Positions 25,036 through 34,121 of a stretch of DNA of 64,000 nucleotides are shown here, in pieces. Below the pieces are notes generated by a model. The model saw only the letters and a program-made list of their open reading frames with translations. It was not told where the DNA came from and made no database searches. The stretch comes from Psychrobacillus sp042945595 (GTDB lineage Bacteria > Bacillota > Bacilli > Bacillales_A > Planococcaceae): NCBI RefSeq assembly GCF_042945595.1, contig NZ_CP168493.1, positions 2,480,001-2,544,000 of the forward strand, written 5' to 3'. A program made the position numbers and the translations under genes. Within the stretch, counting starts at the first letter, position 1. Each line of letters opens with the position of its first letter.

Positions 25036-26175
25036 TTGAAAGTACAAGTATTATTAAAAGGGTATAATTTTTTGTTTTTTGGTTTACTTGCGATCTTTAT
25101 CCCATTTTTACCTGTTTATTTGGGAGAACAAGGATTATCCGTCAGTGAAATAGGTTTAATTGTAGGGACGGGTGGGGTTGTGACGTTAATTGCACAACCA
25201 TTTTGGGGATTCATCAGTGATAAGACTAAAACGATTCGTAAGGTAATGCTACTACTCGTTTGTTTAACTTCCGTTTTTGGTTACTTCTTATTTAACGTTA
25301 ATAGTTTCGTGATGTTGGTTATTTTTGCGCTATTAGTTTATTTTTTCTTAATGCCACTTGATCCACTGACAGAAAGCCTTAATTTCACCGTTTCTGAAAT
25401 GGCGCGTGTCAGCTATGGATCCATTCGAACATATGGGGCACTCGGCTTTGCGGTTTTATCCTTAATTGTAGGATTCGCAATGGATTACTTCGGTATGAGC
25501 AGTGTATCTATTTTATTTGTTTTACTGGGCTTTATTTCGTTTGGCGTTATTTGGTTTATGCCCGAAGTACAGGCCTCATCTAAACCTGTGACAATGGCAG
25601 GTTTTAAACAAGTATTAAACAATAAAGAAATGCTCCTGTTTTTAGCGCTCGTGTTTATTTGTTCGATACCTGCTCGTATGAACGATACGTTTTTAGGAAT
25701 TCATATAAGAGCACTGGGAGGAGATACTTCTTTAGTAGGAATTACCTTCTTCTTATCTGCTACGAGTGAAATTGTTATCTTTGCTTTAAGTTTTTGGTGG
25801 CTTCGAAAAGGAAAAGAGCTTGAAATTATAACGATTGCTACGTTCTTCTATTTTGTTCGTTTCATCGCATCTGCTTTTGTAACAAGCCCTATAGCTCTAG
25901 CACTTGTGCAACTATTACAGATGCTTACATTCCCTATTTTTTATACTGCAGCGATTCAATATTTATATCAAATTATGCCAAAAGAATGGCGTGCTACTGG
26001 ACAAACTGTTCTTGCGCTATTATTCTTTGGATTATCGAGTATAATCGCCTCTTATGCAGGAGGGTATATTTATAAAGAATTGGGTGGACAATCGTTTTAT
26101 TTCATTATCTCCATTATGTCATTTATTGGTGTACTATTTGGTATTGTATTGACGATTCGTAAACGAAGAATATAG
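25036..26175 (+). CDS. MFS transporter (MFS_1-like family)
   Basis: A 379-residue membrane transporter with about twelve hydrophobic segments in two halves. The loop GFISDKTKTIRKV (about 60-75) is the MFS motif between segments 2 and 3, and FLPVYLGEQGLSVSEIGL is typical of the MFS_1-like group that includes phenylpropionate and nucleoside carriers. Substrate unknown. The start is a TTG at 25036, with GAAGGAG seven bases upstream. It stands alone on the plus strand and ends before a strong bidirectional terminator shared with pheT. Confidence 0.85.
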   Translation: MKVQVLLKGYNFLFFGLLAIFIPFLPVYLGEQGLSVSEIGLIVGTGGVVTLIAQPFWGFISDKTKTIRKVMLLLVCLTSVFGYFLFNVNSFVMLVIFALLVYFFLMPLDPLTESLNFTVSEMARVSYGSIRTYGALGFAVLSLIVGFAMDYFGMSSVSILFVLLGFISFGVIWFMPEVQASSKPVTMAGFKQVLNNKEMLLFLALVFICSIPARMNDTFLGIHIRALGGDTSLVGITFFLSATSEIVIFALSFWWLRKGKELEIITIATFFYFVRFIASAFVTSPIALALVQLLQMLTFPIFYTAAIQYLYQIMPKEWRATGQTVLALLFFGLSSIIASYAGGYIYKELGGQSFYFIISIMSFIGVLFGIVLTIRKRRI

Positions 26176-26219
26176 TTGAATGTACTTAATAGGGTAACAC
26201 TAGCTAGCTTTAAGGAATA

Positions 26220-26335
26220 CAGGTCTGAAATTTATCCGTCCGGTCCTATTTTTTATTACGGCCAGAAATAGTTCCGTTTGGTCATATTATTTCTATCCTG
26301 TCTGAAATATATTTATACGGTCACAAATATAGATA
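26220..26335 (+). repeat. Three degenerate repeats of about 35 bp
   Basis: Between the MFS gene and the terminator, variants of YCTGAAATNTAT-TCCGTNCGGTC recur three times (around 26222, 26259 and 26299), each ending in GGTC followed by an AT-rich stretch. No protein reading is supported. Nothing else is visible in 26176-26338. Confidence 0.5.
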
Positions 26336-26338
26336 CAC

Positions 26339-26372
26339 AAAAGAGCAGCACCAAATTCGGTGCTGCTCTTTT
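26339..26372. terminator. Bidirectional terminator between MFS gene and pheT
   Basis: A 14-bp perfect stem AAAAGAGCAGCACC (26339-26352 with 26359-26372, loop AAATTC), flanked by A and T runs, serving the convergent genes on both sides. Confidence 0.9.
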
Positions 26373-26380
26373 TAATTTAT

Positions 26381-28792
26381 TTATCCTCTTAGCTCTGCTC
26401 CTGCTTGCTCTGCAAGTGCTTTTAATACTTTGTTATGCGCATTTACTACTTCTTCGTCAGTTAGTGTACGTTCTGGATCGAAGTATGTTAGAGAGAATGC
26501 AACCGATTTTTTACCTGGCTCCATTTTATCTCCTTCATAAAGATCGAATAGATGTACACCTTTTAGTAATTTTCCACCTGATAATTGGATGATCGCTTGT
26601 AGCTCGCCAGCCGCTTTTTCACTGTCTACTACTAGAGCAATATCACGAGTTATTGATGGGAATTTAGAAACTGGCGCATAGTATAATGCATCTGCTTCTT
26701 TATTTAATACTTTCGCTAAATTCATTTCCACTACATATGTTTCTTTCAAATCACGCGCTTTTTGTTCTGATGGATGTAATTGTCCGATAAGACCAATTTC
26801 TTCTCCAGCAAGTTTAATCAAAGCAGTGCGTCCTGGATGTAATCCGTCTACCACAGTGCGTTCAAAAGTAAGCTCTTTTGAATGACCTAATATGCCCATT
26901 AACCCTTCGACAATTCCTTTTAATACGAAGAAATCAACTGCTTTTTTCTCGCCTTGCCAGCTATGCTCTACCCATTTACCTGCTATGACTGCTGCTAAAT
27001 GTTCTTGTTCATGAGGCAAACCTGATTCCGTTTCTCCTAAGAAAACAGATCCTACTTCATAAAGAGCTACTGTATCCGCTTGGCGTGCAGTATTGTATGT
27101 TACAACTTCCAGTAAATGCGGTATCAAACTTTGACGAAGGATGCTTCTTTCTTCGCTCATCGGCATTAATAATTCAGTTACAGGAGCAGTTTCTAATGCA
27201 AATTTTTGAGACATTTCTTTTGAAGTTAAAGAATACGTGATTGCTTGATAAAGACCTGCACTTTCCAAGTATGCGCGAACTTGACGACGTTTTGCTTGAT
27301 AAGACGTTAATCCACCTGGTTTAGATTCTTCCACTGGCAATGTCATTGGAATTTCATCATATCCATACATACGAGCAATTTCTTCCACAATATCCTCAGG
27401 AATTCTAATATCTTGACGACGTGTTGGTGCTTTGATATATAAGTAGCCATTTGCTGCTTGGTAGTCAAATTTTAATCTTGTTAATATAGATGTCATATCC
27501 TCTAAAGATATTTTCATTCCTAAACGATTATTAATAAAGTCTGGGGAGACAACTACTTCAACTGGAGCTTTGTCTAGCTCATCAACAATCACTGATCCAG
27601 CTAATACTTCTCCGCCAGCAAGCTCAGCAAGAAGACTTGCCGCACGCTCCGCAGCTAAAATGACACGATTTGGATCTACTCCTTTTTCAAAACGAGCACT
27701 CGCATCACTGCGTAAGTTATGATCTTTTGAAGTTTGGCGAACTGATCCACCTGCAAAGTAAGCAGACTCGATTACAACAGTCGTTGTTCCATTGTGAACC
27801 TCTGAATTAGCTCCACCCATTACACCTGCAATTGCAACTGGCTCTTTGCCATTTGTAATCACTAAGTGGTTCGATTTAAGTGTTCGTTCTTGATCGTCAA
27901 GCGTTACAATTTTTTCACCTTCATTTGCAAGACGAACGACAATTTCCTTTGTTTCTAATCGGTCATAATCGAATGCATGAAGTGGTTGACCGTATTCCAT
28001 TAATACATAGTTCGTAATATCGACTACGTTATTATGTGGACGAACACCAGCAGCCATTAATCGGTGCTGTAACCAAAGAGGTGATTCTTTTACTACTACA
28101 TTTTTTACAACTTTTGCTACGTACATTGGATTTTCTTCCATTGCATCTACACGTAGGTTTAAGTAATCGGATGCTTTTTCATTACTTTCATTGTAAGCTG
28201 CTTCTGGGTATTTCATATCTTCCGATAGAATTGCTCCAACTTCATAAGCTACACCAAGCATACTAAGTGCATCGGAGCGGTTAGGAGTTAAGCCAAGTTC
28301 AAGAATTGTATCTTCTAATCCAAGTAGTGAAAGAGCACTTTCCCCAGGAGTCGCTGTTTCCGGAAGTACGTAAATACCTTCTGCATATGCTTTAGGAACA
28401 AGACGTCCTTCTATACCTAACTCTTGAAGAGAGCAAATCATTCCGTTCGACTCTTCTCCGCGAAGTTTTGCTTTTATAATTTTAATGCCACCAGGAAGAA
28501 CTGCCCCTGGACGAGCAACGATTACTTTTTGACCCACTGCAACGTTTGGAGCTCCACAAATAATTTGTGTTGTTTCTTCCCCTACGTCTACTTGGCATAT
28601 ATTCAATTTGTCTGCCTCTGGATGCTTCACTTTTTCTTTTACATACCCAACTACTACATTTGACATTCCCTGAGAACGATCGATTACTGCATCAACTTCG
28701 ATACCTGAACGAGTGATCATTTCACCTAATTCTTTTGGATCAAGTCCTTGTGTATTCACATATTCTGCTAACCATTTCGTAGAAACTAACAT
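26381..28792 (-). CDS. pheT: Phenylalanine--tRNA ligase beta subunit
   Basis: The 803-residue beta chain of the cytoplasmic alpha2-beta2 enzyme that charges tRNA-Phe. Domains in order: N-terminal tRNA-binding EMAP/OB fold (about 40-150), B3/B4 editing domain that clears mischarged tyrosine (about 210-400), B5 DNA-binding-like domain (about 405-475), class II core-like domain and C-terminal anticodon-binding fold (about 705-800). It starts 12 bp after pheS and is governed by the phenylalanine T-box before pheS. Length matches the family. Confidence 0.97.
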   Translation of the reverse strand: MLVSTKWLAEYVNTQGLDPKELGEMITRSGIEVDAVIDRSQGMSNVVVGYVKEKVKHPEADKLNICQVDVGEETTQIICGAPNVAVGQKVIVARPGAVLPGGIKIIKAKLRGEESNGMICSLQELGIEGRLVPKAYAEGIYVLPETATPGESALSLLGLEDTILELGLTPNRSDALSMLGVAYEVGAILSEDMKYPEAAYNESNEKASDYLNLRVDAMEENPMYVAKVVKNVVVKESPLWLQHRLMAAGVRPHNNVVDITNYVLMEYGQPLHAFDYDRLETKEIVVRLANEGEKIVTLDDQERTLKSNHLVITNGKEPVAIAGVMGGANSEVHNGTTTVVIESAYFAGGSVRQTSKDHNLRSDASARFEKGVDPNRVILAAERAASLLAELAGGEVLAGSVIVDELDKAPVEVVVSPDFINNRLGMKISLEDMTSILTRLKFDYQAANGYLYIKAPTRRQDIRIPEDIVEEIARMYGYDEIPMTLPVEESKPGGLTSYQAKRRQVRAYLESAGLYQAITYSLTSKEMSQKFALETAPVTELLMPMSEERSILRQSLIPHLLEVVTYNTARQADTVALYEVGSVFLGETESGLPHEQEHLAAVIAGKWVEHSWQGEKKAVDFFVLKGIVEGLMGILGHSKELTFERTVVDGLHPGRTALIKLAGEEIGLIGQLHPSEQKARDLKETYVVEMNLAKVLNKEADALYYAPVSKFPSITRDIALVVDSEKAAGELQAIIQLSGGKLLKGVHLFDLYEGDKMEPGKKSVAFSLTYFDPERTLTDEEVVNAHNKVLKALAEQAGAELRG

Positions 28793-28804
28793 GTCATTTC
28801 CTCC

Positions 28805-29842
28805 TTACACTTCTGTTCGGTGGAATTGCGATAAGAAACGCACATCATTCGTATAAAAATGACGAATATCTTCCACTCCATATTTCAACATTGCAATACG
28901 TTCTGGACCCATACCAAATGCAAATCCAGATAGTTTTTTCGAATCATAGCCAGCCATTTCAAGTACATTTGGATGAACCATCCCAGCACCTAAAATTTCA
29001 ATCCAACCTGTTTTCTTACATACGTTACAGCCATTGCCACCACATTTGAAGCAAGAAATATCCATTTCAACAGATGGCTCTGTGAATGGGAAAAAACTTG
29101 GACGAAGACGAATTTCACGTTCGTCACCAAACATTTTCTTTGCAAATACAGATAATGTTCCTTTTAAATCACTCATTCGAATATTTTCACCAATAACAAG
29201 GCCTTCGATTTGAGTAAATTGATGTGAATGTGTTGCATCATCATTGTCACGACGGTAAACTTTACCCGGACAAATAATTTTAATCGGCTTGCCTTCTTTT
29301 GCTTCCATCGTACGAGCTTGAACTGGTGATGTATGTGTACGAAGTAAAATATCTTCTGAAATATAGAAAGAATCCTGCATATCTCTAGCTGGATGTCCCT
29401 TAGGTAGGTTCAACGCTTCAAAATTGTAGTAATCTTTTTCCACTTCTGGACCTTCCGCAATTTCATAGCCCATGCTAATGAATAAGTCTTCAATCTCTTC
29501 TACTACACGAGTAAGTGGATGATGATTTCCTGTTTTCACCGGGCGACCTGGTAAAGTGACATCAATCGATTCTTTTGCTAATTGTTCTTGGATTGCTTGT
29601 TCTTGAAGTAATGTCATGCGAGTTTCTAACACTTCTGTTACCTCTTCACGAACAACATTTACAAGTGCTCCCATTTTCGGACGTTCTTCTGCAGGAAGTT
29701 TACCCATTCCTTTAAGCAAATCCGTAATTGGACCTTTTTTCCCTAAATAAGCAACACGTACATCATTTAATTCTTTGACGTTCCCTGAAGCTTCAATTTT
29801 TTGTAACGCTTCTTCTTTTAACTGTTGAAGTTGTGCTTCCAT
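28805..29842 (-). CDS. pheS: Phenylalanine--tRNA ligase alpha subunit
   Basis: The catalytic class II subunit, 345 residues. It has an N-terminal coiled coil (about 1-85) and the catalytic core with motif 2 KVYRRDNDDATHSHQFTQIE and motif 3 GFAFGMGPERIAML; a cysteine cluster CFKCGGNGCNVCKKTG is typical of Firmicute PheS. The ATG at 29842 is preferred because AAAGGAGG lies nine bases upstream, while another ATG three codons earlier directly abuts that site. Preceded by a T-box. Confidence 0.96.
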   Translation of the reverse strand: MEAQLQQLKEEALQKIEASGNVKELNDVRVAYLGKKGPITDLLKGMGKLPAEERPKMGALVNVVREEVTEVLETRMTLLQEQAIQEQLAKESIDVTLPGRPVKTGNHHPLTRVVEEIEDLFISMGYEIAEGPEVEKDYYNFEALNLPKGHPARDMQDSFYISEDILLRTHTSPVQARTMEAKEGKPIKIICPGKVYRRDNDDATHSHQFTQIEGLVIGENIRMSDLKGTLSVFAKKMFGDEREIRLRPSFFPFTEPSVEMDISCFKCGGNGCNVCKKTGWIEILGAGMVHPNVLEMAGYDSKKLSGFAFGMGPERIAMLKYGVEDIRHFYTNDVRFLSQFHRTEV

Positions 29843-29898
29843 GTTTTGCATCCTCCTTTTTAGAAATGTCTAAGACACTAACTTTCCTAGACAAAATA

Positions 29899-30165
29899 AA
29901 AAACCCCGCCCCTATAAAAGGGACGAGGACTAATTTCGCGGTACCACCCTGATTATTGCACAATATTTCGTGCAATCACTCAATTCGACTAACGGCTCTA
30001 CACCGGCACACCTTTACAGCAATTGCTGGTCCCGGCGGCAGCTAACGGGGTGAACTTCTATACGCATTCTCCATTTACACTTTCAGTCAAGGTGTAAAAT
30101 CCCTCTATTTCGAATGGTCATATATACTTTTCCCGATGACAGCTTTTTATAATTATCAAATTACA
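29899..30165 (-). promoter_or_regulatory. T-box riboswitch leader of pheST
   Basis: The minus strand contains the T-box core AGGGTGGTACCGCG (29937-29950) followed by a terminator hairpin (CCTCGTCCC...GGGGCGGGG, 29904-29928) and a T-run, with a structured Stem I region upstream. A TTC at 30054-30052, in GTATAGAAGTTCACC, is the probable phenylalanine specifier. Uncharged tRNA-Phe should pair with it and prevent termination. Confidence 0.93.
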
Positions 30166-30205
30166 TTCTATTATACGGAGTTTTGACCGTTTCTTCAAGT
30201 GGGAT

Positions 30206-30970
30206 TTATTTTAAAGTTAGACCATACAAAAGAATTCCTGTTGCAACTGCCACATTCAATGATTCAGCTTGTCCTAAAAGTGGCACGATTATGTTCTGAT
30301 CTGTTTTTTCTAGCAGTTCTGGGTTGATGCCACTTCCTTCATTACCCACGATTAATCCGAATGAATCGCTTTTTTTGACTTCATTGAATGGAGTAGAGTT
30401 TTCAAAAGCAGTACCGAAAACAGGTACTTGGCGATTTTTTAGCTGATCTACCCATGCATGTAAATCCCCTTTTACTACAGGGATATGAAAATGGGAACCT
30501 TGTGCTGATCGTAATGTTTTGGAATTATAAGCATCTGCGGAACCTTTTCCAAGGATTACAGCATCAATCCCAGCAGCATCCGCTGTACGAACCATTGTGC
30601 CTATATTTCCTGGATCTTGAACTGCATCTATTAATAGCAAACGATTCCATTTAGATTGTTCTGTTTCCCCTACAGTTTGTTGCTTACAGTGTGCGAATAT
30701 ACCTTGTGTATGCTCGGTTTCAGCAAGTTCTTTTTTAATGACATCATTTATTTCAACCATTTCTACATTATCGACATCCCAATTTTCAGGAACATCGGCA
30801 CTATCACTTATCATAATCGTTAGCACATTTTCTTTTCGTTTGATCGCTTCTTCTACTAAATGATAACCTTCTATGATGAATTCGCCTGTTTTATCACGTT
30901 CTTTGCGAACACTTAATAGTTTTTTCCAATGCTTCACAAGCGCATTTTGTTGGGATTCGATTCGTTTCAT
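30206..30970 (-). CDS. TrmH/SpoU family RNA 2'-O-methyltransferase
   Basis: A 254-residue SPOUT methyltransferase (YsgA type) that methylates ribose in rRNA or tRNA using S-adenosylmethionine. An N-terminal substrate-binding domain (1-90) precedes the knotted catalytic domain with its three motifs: DPGNIGTMVRTADAAG (about 117-132), GLIVGNEGSGI (about 195-205) and PLLGQAESLNVAVATGILLY (about 222-250). It occupies the place it has in Bacillus, between pheS and the divergent sspI. The exact target nucleotide cannot be told from sequence. Confidence 0.9.
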   Translation of the reverse strand: MKRIESQQNALVKHWKKLLSVRKERDKTGEFIIEGYHLVEEAIKRKENVLTIMISDSADVPENWDVDNVEMVEINDVIKKELAETEHTQGIFAHCKQQTVGETEQSKWNRLLLIDAVQDPGNIGTMVRTADAAGIDAVILGKGSADAYNSKTLRSAQGSHFHIPVVKGDLHAWVDQLKNRQVPVFGTAFENSTPFNEVKKSDSFGLIVGNEGSGINPELLEKTDQNIIVPLLGQAESLNVAVATGILLYGLTLK

Positions 30971-31061
30971 TTATATGTAACCGCCTTTTTTATTTAATAG
31001 TAACAAATTCATGTATAGCTTGCGAGAGTTTGGGGAACATAATTTCGAGGAGTGATAAAAA

Positions 31062-31271
31062 ATGGACTTTCAAATTCGAGAAGCAATATCAGCTAATATG
31101 AAAGGAAACAATGCAACTGAAATTCGAGCTGTAGTAGAAGACGCCATTCAAAGAGGAGAAGAACATTTGCTGCCAGGCCTTGGCGTTTTTTTTGAAAAAT
31201 GGTGGAATACAACGGATGACACAAAAAAAGATGCTGTATTAAATGAACTCGCAACTGCATTTGCACACTAA
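31062..31271 (+). CDS. sspI: Small acid-soluble spore protein SspI
   Basis: A 69-residue minor spore-core protein, beginning MDFQIREAISANMKGN and containing GEEHLLPGLGVFFEKWW, the SspI (YsfA) signature. Such genes are transcribed in the forespore during sporulation; its presence indicates a spore-former. CGAGGAG lies 9-10 bases before the ATG. It is a single-gene unit, closed by a strong terminator directly downstream and divergent from the RNA methyltransferase gene. Confidence 0.94.
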   Translation: MDFQIREAISANMKGNNATEIRAVVEDAIQRGEEHLLPGLGVFFEKWWNTTDDTKKDAVLNELATAFAH

Positions 31272-31314
31272 AAATCATCCGTGAAGAGATATTACTCTTC
31301 ACGGATGATTTTTA
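31272..31314 (+). terminator. Terminator of sspI
   Basis: An 18-bp perfect stem (AAAATCATCCGTGAAGAG, 31272-31289 with 31296-31313, loop ATATTA) beginning at the stop codon and followed by TATTTTTA. Confidence 0.92.
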
Positions 31315-31429
31315 TTTTTAGAAAATGTTTGTGAAAAATTTCACGAATCAATTATATTATTTTTCAATTTTTTATTATAAACTTATCTTAGAACTTATCG
31401 ACAAATATAATTTTGAAAAAGGAGAAAAT

Positions 31430-32824
31430 ATGAATACAACCACAGAAAATATAGTAGTAGCTTTAAATGAATTTTTAAATGAAGATCAAGTATCAGTCAA
31501 TCAAACAGTTAGAGAGCTTCATAGTAAAGATGAGTCTTACCATGATGCTAGTCTTCCGGATGTAGTGGTTTTTCCAAAAACAGCTGCAGATGTTAGTAAA
31601 ATTATGAATGTGGCAAATAATCTTCAAGTACCTGTTGTTCCTTTTGGTAGAGGATCAAGCCTTGAAGGACATGTAATACCATACGACAATGGGATTTCAA
31701 TTGATTTTTCATTAATGGACAAAATTTTAGAAGTTCGTGAAAAGGATTTACTTGTAAAAGTCCAACCAGGTGTAACAAGAACACAATTAAATAAAGAATT
31801 AAAGAAATATGGACTTTTCTTTTCGGTAGATCCAGGAGCGGATGCTACATTAGGAGGAATGGCAGCAACAAATGCTAGTGGTACGACAACCGTAAAATAT
31901 GGTGTAATGCGTGATCAAGTGCGCGATCTAGAGGTTGTTCTCTCAGACGGCACCATCATACATACAGGGAATTTAGCTGCTAAATCAGCATCTGGTTTCC
32001 ATTTGAACGGACTTTTTGTAGGTTCTGAAGGAACATTGGGTTGCTTCACAGAACTAACATTAAAAGTTTATGGGATTCCGGAGTTTACAACAGCAGCAAG
32101 AGCCGTATTCCCAACCGTGAAAAATGCTGTAGAAGCTGTTACATCCATTTTACAAGCAGGCATTCCAATTGCTAGGGTGGAATTAGTAGATGAGAGTTCT
32201 ATTAGACAAGTGAATAAGTTTAGTGGAACAGATTATGCGGATAACCCTACATTATTTTTAGAATTCGAGGGTAATGAAGCAGGGCTACAACAAGATGTTG
32301 AATTCACAAAAGAAATAATGGAAGATCACAACTGTGAGGAAATTCAATTTGAAACCGATAACACCGCTCGTACAAAACTATGGGAGGCACGACATAATTT
32401 GGCTTATGCCTATATCCACAGTCATGTTGGGAAGAAAATGATGGTAACGGACGTTTGTGTTCCTATTTCAGAGCTAGCCGATGCTGTAATTTTTGCACGA
32501 AAAGAACTAGATGCTATTGAACTTCCTGGTGGGATACTTGGTCATGTAGGTGATGGTAACTTCCATGCTTTATTAATGATCGATATGAGCAACCCGGAAG
32601 AATTAGCTAAAGCTGAAACATTCAACGAAAAAATCGTTCTATATGCACTAGCTCGCAACGGGACTTGTACGGGTGAACATGGTGTTGGCGTTGGTAAACA
32701 AAAATACCAAGCCGCTGAACATGGTGAGGCATTACAGGTGATGGAAAAGATTAAACTAGCATTAGATCCAAATAACATTTTAAACCCAAATAAAATTGTA
32801 AAAATAGAAAAGATGAATAAATAA
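31430..32824 (+). CDS. FAD-linked oxidase, D-lactate/glycolate oxidase GlcD type
   Basis: A 464-residue flavoprotein with an N-terminal FAD-binding PCMH domain (about 35-215; VPFGRGSSLEGH, PGADATLGGMAATNASGT) and a C-terminal FAD-oxidase domain with the covalent-type cap and the ending GEHGVGVGKQKY...LDPNNILNPNKI. It oxidises a 2-hydroxy acid such as glycolate or D-lactate, passing electrons to the respiratory chain. The ATG at 31430 follows AAAGGAG; the open frame extending to 31325 has no ribosome site. In Bacillus a glcF partner follows sspI-glcD, but none is present here. Confidence 0.88.
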   Translation: MNTTTENIVVALNEFLNEDQVSVNQTVRELHSKDESYHDASLPDVVVFPKTAADVSKIMNVANNLQVPVVPFGRGSSLEGHVIPYDNGISIDFSLMDKILEVREKDLLVKVQPGVTRTQLNKELKKYGLFFSVDPGADATLGGMAATNASGTTTVKYGVMRDQVRDLEVVLSDGTIIHTGNLAAKSASGFHLNGLFVGSEGTLGCFTELTLKVYGIPEFTTAARAVFPTVKNAVEAVTSILQAGIPIARVELVDESSIRQVNKFSGTDYADNPTLFLEFEGNEAGLQQDVEFTKEIMEDHNCEEIQFETDNTARTKLWEARHNLAYAYIHSHVGKKMMVTDVCVPISELADAVIFARKELDAIELPGGILGHVGDGNFHALLMIDMSNPEELAKAETFNEKIVLYALARNGTCTGEHGVGVGKQKYQAAEHGEALQVMEKIKLALDPNNILNPNKIVKIEKMNK

Positions 32825-32853
32825 GTATTCTTTTGTCTTTCTTTAATATAATA

Positions 32854-32885
32854 AAGAGTGATTCAGCGTCTCCCGAATCACTCTT
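32854..32885. terminator. Terminator between convergent glcD-type gene and argF
   Basis: An 11-bp perfect stem AAGAGTGATTC (32854-32864 with 32875-32885). The T-rich tail TTTATTATATT is on the minus strand, favouring argF as its main user. Confidence 0.7.
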
Positions 32886-33013
32886 CCTATGTAGCGATGA
32901 AGTCATCCATCTTGACGAACGACATCGCGTGTAGACTGAAGAAAAATACAACCTATTTCTATTTCAAGTTGCTAGACAAACCCTGTCATTGCAACCTCTT
33001 ACTAAAATAATTA

Positions 33014-33979
33014 TTACGCCATTACTGATGCAAGCACCGCTTTTTGCGCATGCATGCGATTTTCAGCTTGTTGAAAAATATACGAATTAGGTCCATCAAT
33101 AACAGATGTCGCAACCTCTTCCTCACGATGTGCAGGTAAGCAATGCAAGAACATATAATTATTCTTCGCATTTGCCACTAGTGCTTCATTGATTTGGAAT
33201 TCTTTAAAATCTGCTAAACGTTTTTCAGCTTCCGCTTCTTGCCCCATCGATGTCCACACATCGGTATAAATAACATCCGCATTTATAGCTGCTTCTACCG
33301 GATCATTTGATACGAATAAAGAACCACCATTTTCTAAAGCAATCGTTTTAGCTTTTTCCATAATCCCTTCATTAGCTTCGTAACCAATCGGAGTCGCAAC
33401 GGCGATATGCATACCCATATATGCTGCTGCAATTACAAGGGAATGTGCTACGTTATTTCCATCTCCGATATACGCAATTTTCAAGCCAGCCGTATATCCT
33501 TTCACTTCATGGATTGTCAAAATATCCGCCAATGCCTGACATGGATGAAAAATATCCGTTAATCCATTAATAACAGGGATACTTGCATGTTCTGCAAGTT
33601 CTTTCACCATTTCATGGGAATTCGCCCGAATCATAATCCCATCTAAATAACCCGACAATACGTTTCCCGTATCATAAACAGACTCTCCACGACCGATTTG
33701 CAAATCCCGTGCATGCATAAACATACCGTTTCCACCTAATTGCTTCATGCCTACCTCAAACGAAATCCTAGTTCGTGTGGAGTGTTTTTCAAAAATCATC
33801 CCTAATGTTTTACCTTCTAATAAGGGAGGACACTTCCCTGCTTTCGTCAACTTTTTCAATTCAACTGCTAGTTGGATTAAATCTTTAACTTCCTCTTTTG
33901 AGTAATCTAACAGCGTCAATAAATCTTTCCCTTTTAAACTATCAACAACCTTTAAGTTAACCCATTCCAGCAATTTCAT
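33014..33979 (-). CDS. argF: Ornithine carbamoyltransferase
   Basis: Catalyses carbamoyl phosphate plus ornithine to citrulline, in arginine synthesis or, in the other direction, fermentation. The 321-residue protein has the carbamoyl-phosphate loop STRTR (about 68-72), the HPCQ block (FHPCQALADI) and the ornithine loop HCLPAHR (about 282-288). No other arg genes adjoin it, so the anabolic assignment rests on the two ARG-box-like sites upstream. AAGGAG lies before the ATG. It is a single-gene transcript. Confidence 0.94.
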   Translation of the reverse strand: MKLLEWVNLKVVDSLKGKDLLTLLDYSKEEVKDLIQLAVELKKLTKAGKCPPLLEGKTLGMIFEKHSTRTRISFEVGMKQLGGNGMFMHARDLQIGRGESVYDTGNVLSGYLDGIMIRANSHEMVKELAEHASIPVINGLTDIFHPCQALADILTIHEVKGYTAGLKIAYIGDGNNVAHSLVIAAAYMGMHIAVATPIGYEANEGIMEKAKTIALENGGSLFVSNDPVEAAINADVIYTDVWTSMGQEAEAEKRLADFKEFQINEALVANAKNNYMFLHCLPAHREEEVATSVIDGPNSYIFQQAENRMHAQKAVLASVMA

Positions 33980-34028
33980 TAATAAAAACTCCTTTTTTCG
34001 TATATTTATGTATTATTTATTATAAGTG

Positions 34029-34062
34029 TGAATAAAAATAAAGTCAATTGAATTTTTATACA
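34029..34062. promoter_or_regulatory. Tandem ARG-box-like operator upstream of argF
   Basis: TGAATTTTTATACA (34049-34062) differs by one base from the ArgR/AhrC consensus TGAATWWWWATTCA. TGAATAAAAATAAA (34029-34042) differs by two and starts exactly 20 bp away, the same-face spacing usual for arginine repressor hexamers. Located 50-83 bp before argF. Confidence 0.55.
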
Positions 34063-34079
34063 TTTTATTAAATTATAAA

Positions 34080-34116
34080 ACGTCTAGAAAAGACTAATTC
34101 AAGCCTTTCTAGACGT
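34080..34116 (-). terminator. Terminator after the M42 peptidase gene
   Basis: An 11-bp perfect stem ACGTCTAGAAA (34080-34090 with 34106-34116), extended by weaker pairing, followed on the minus strand by TTTATAATTT. Confidence 0.8.
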
Positions 34117-34121
34117 CTATT

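Noticed and set aside
29793..29975. Open frame of 60 codons upstream of pheS
   Set aside because: It lies in the T-box terminator region and overlaps the pheS start; the leader RNA explains the sequence.
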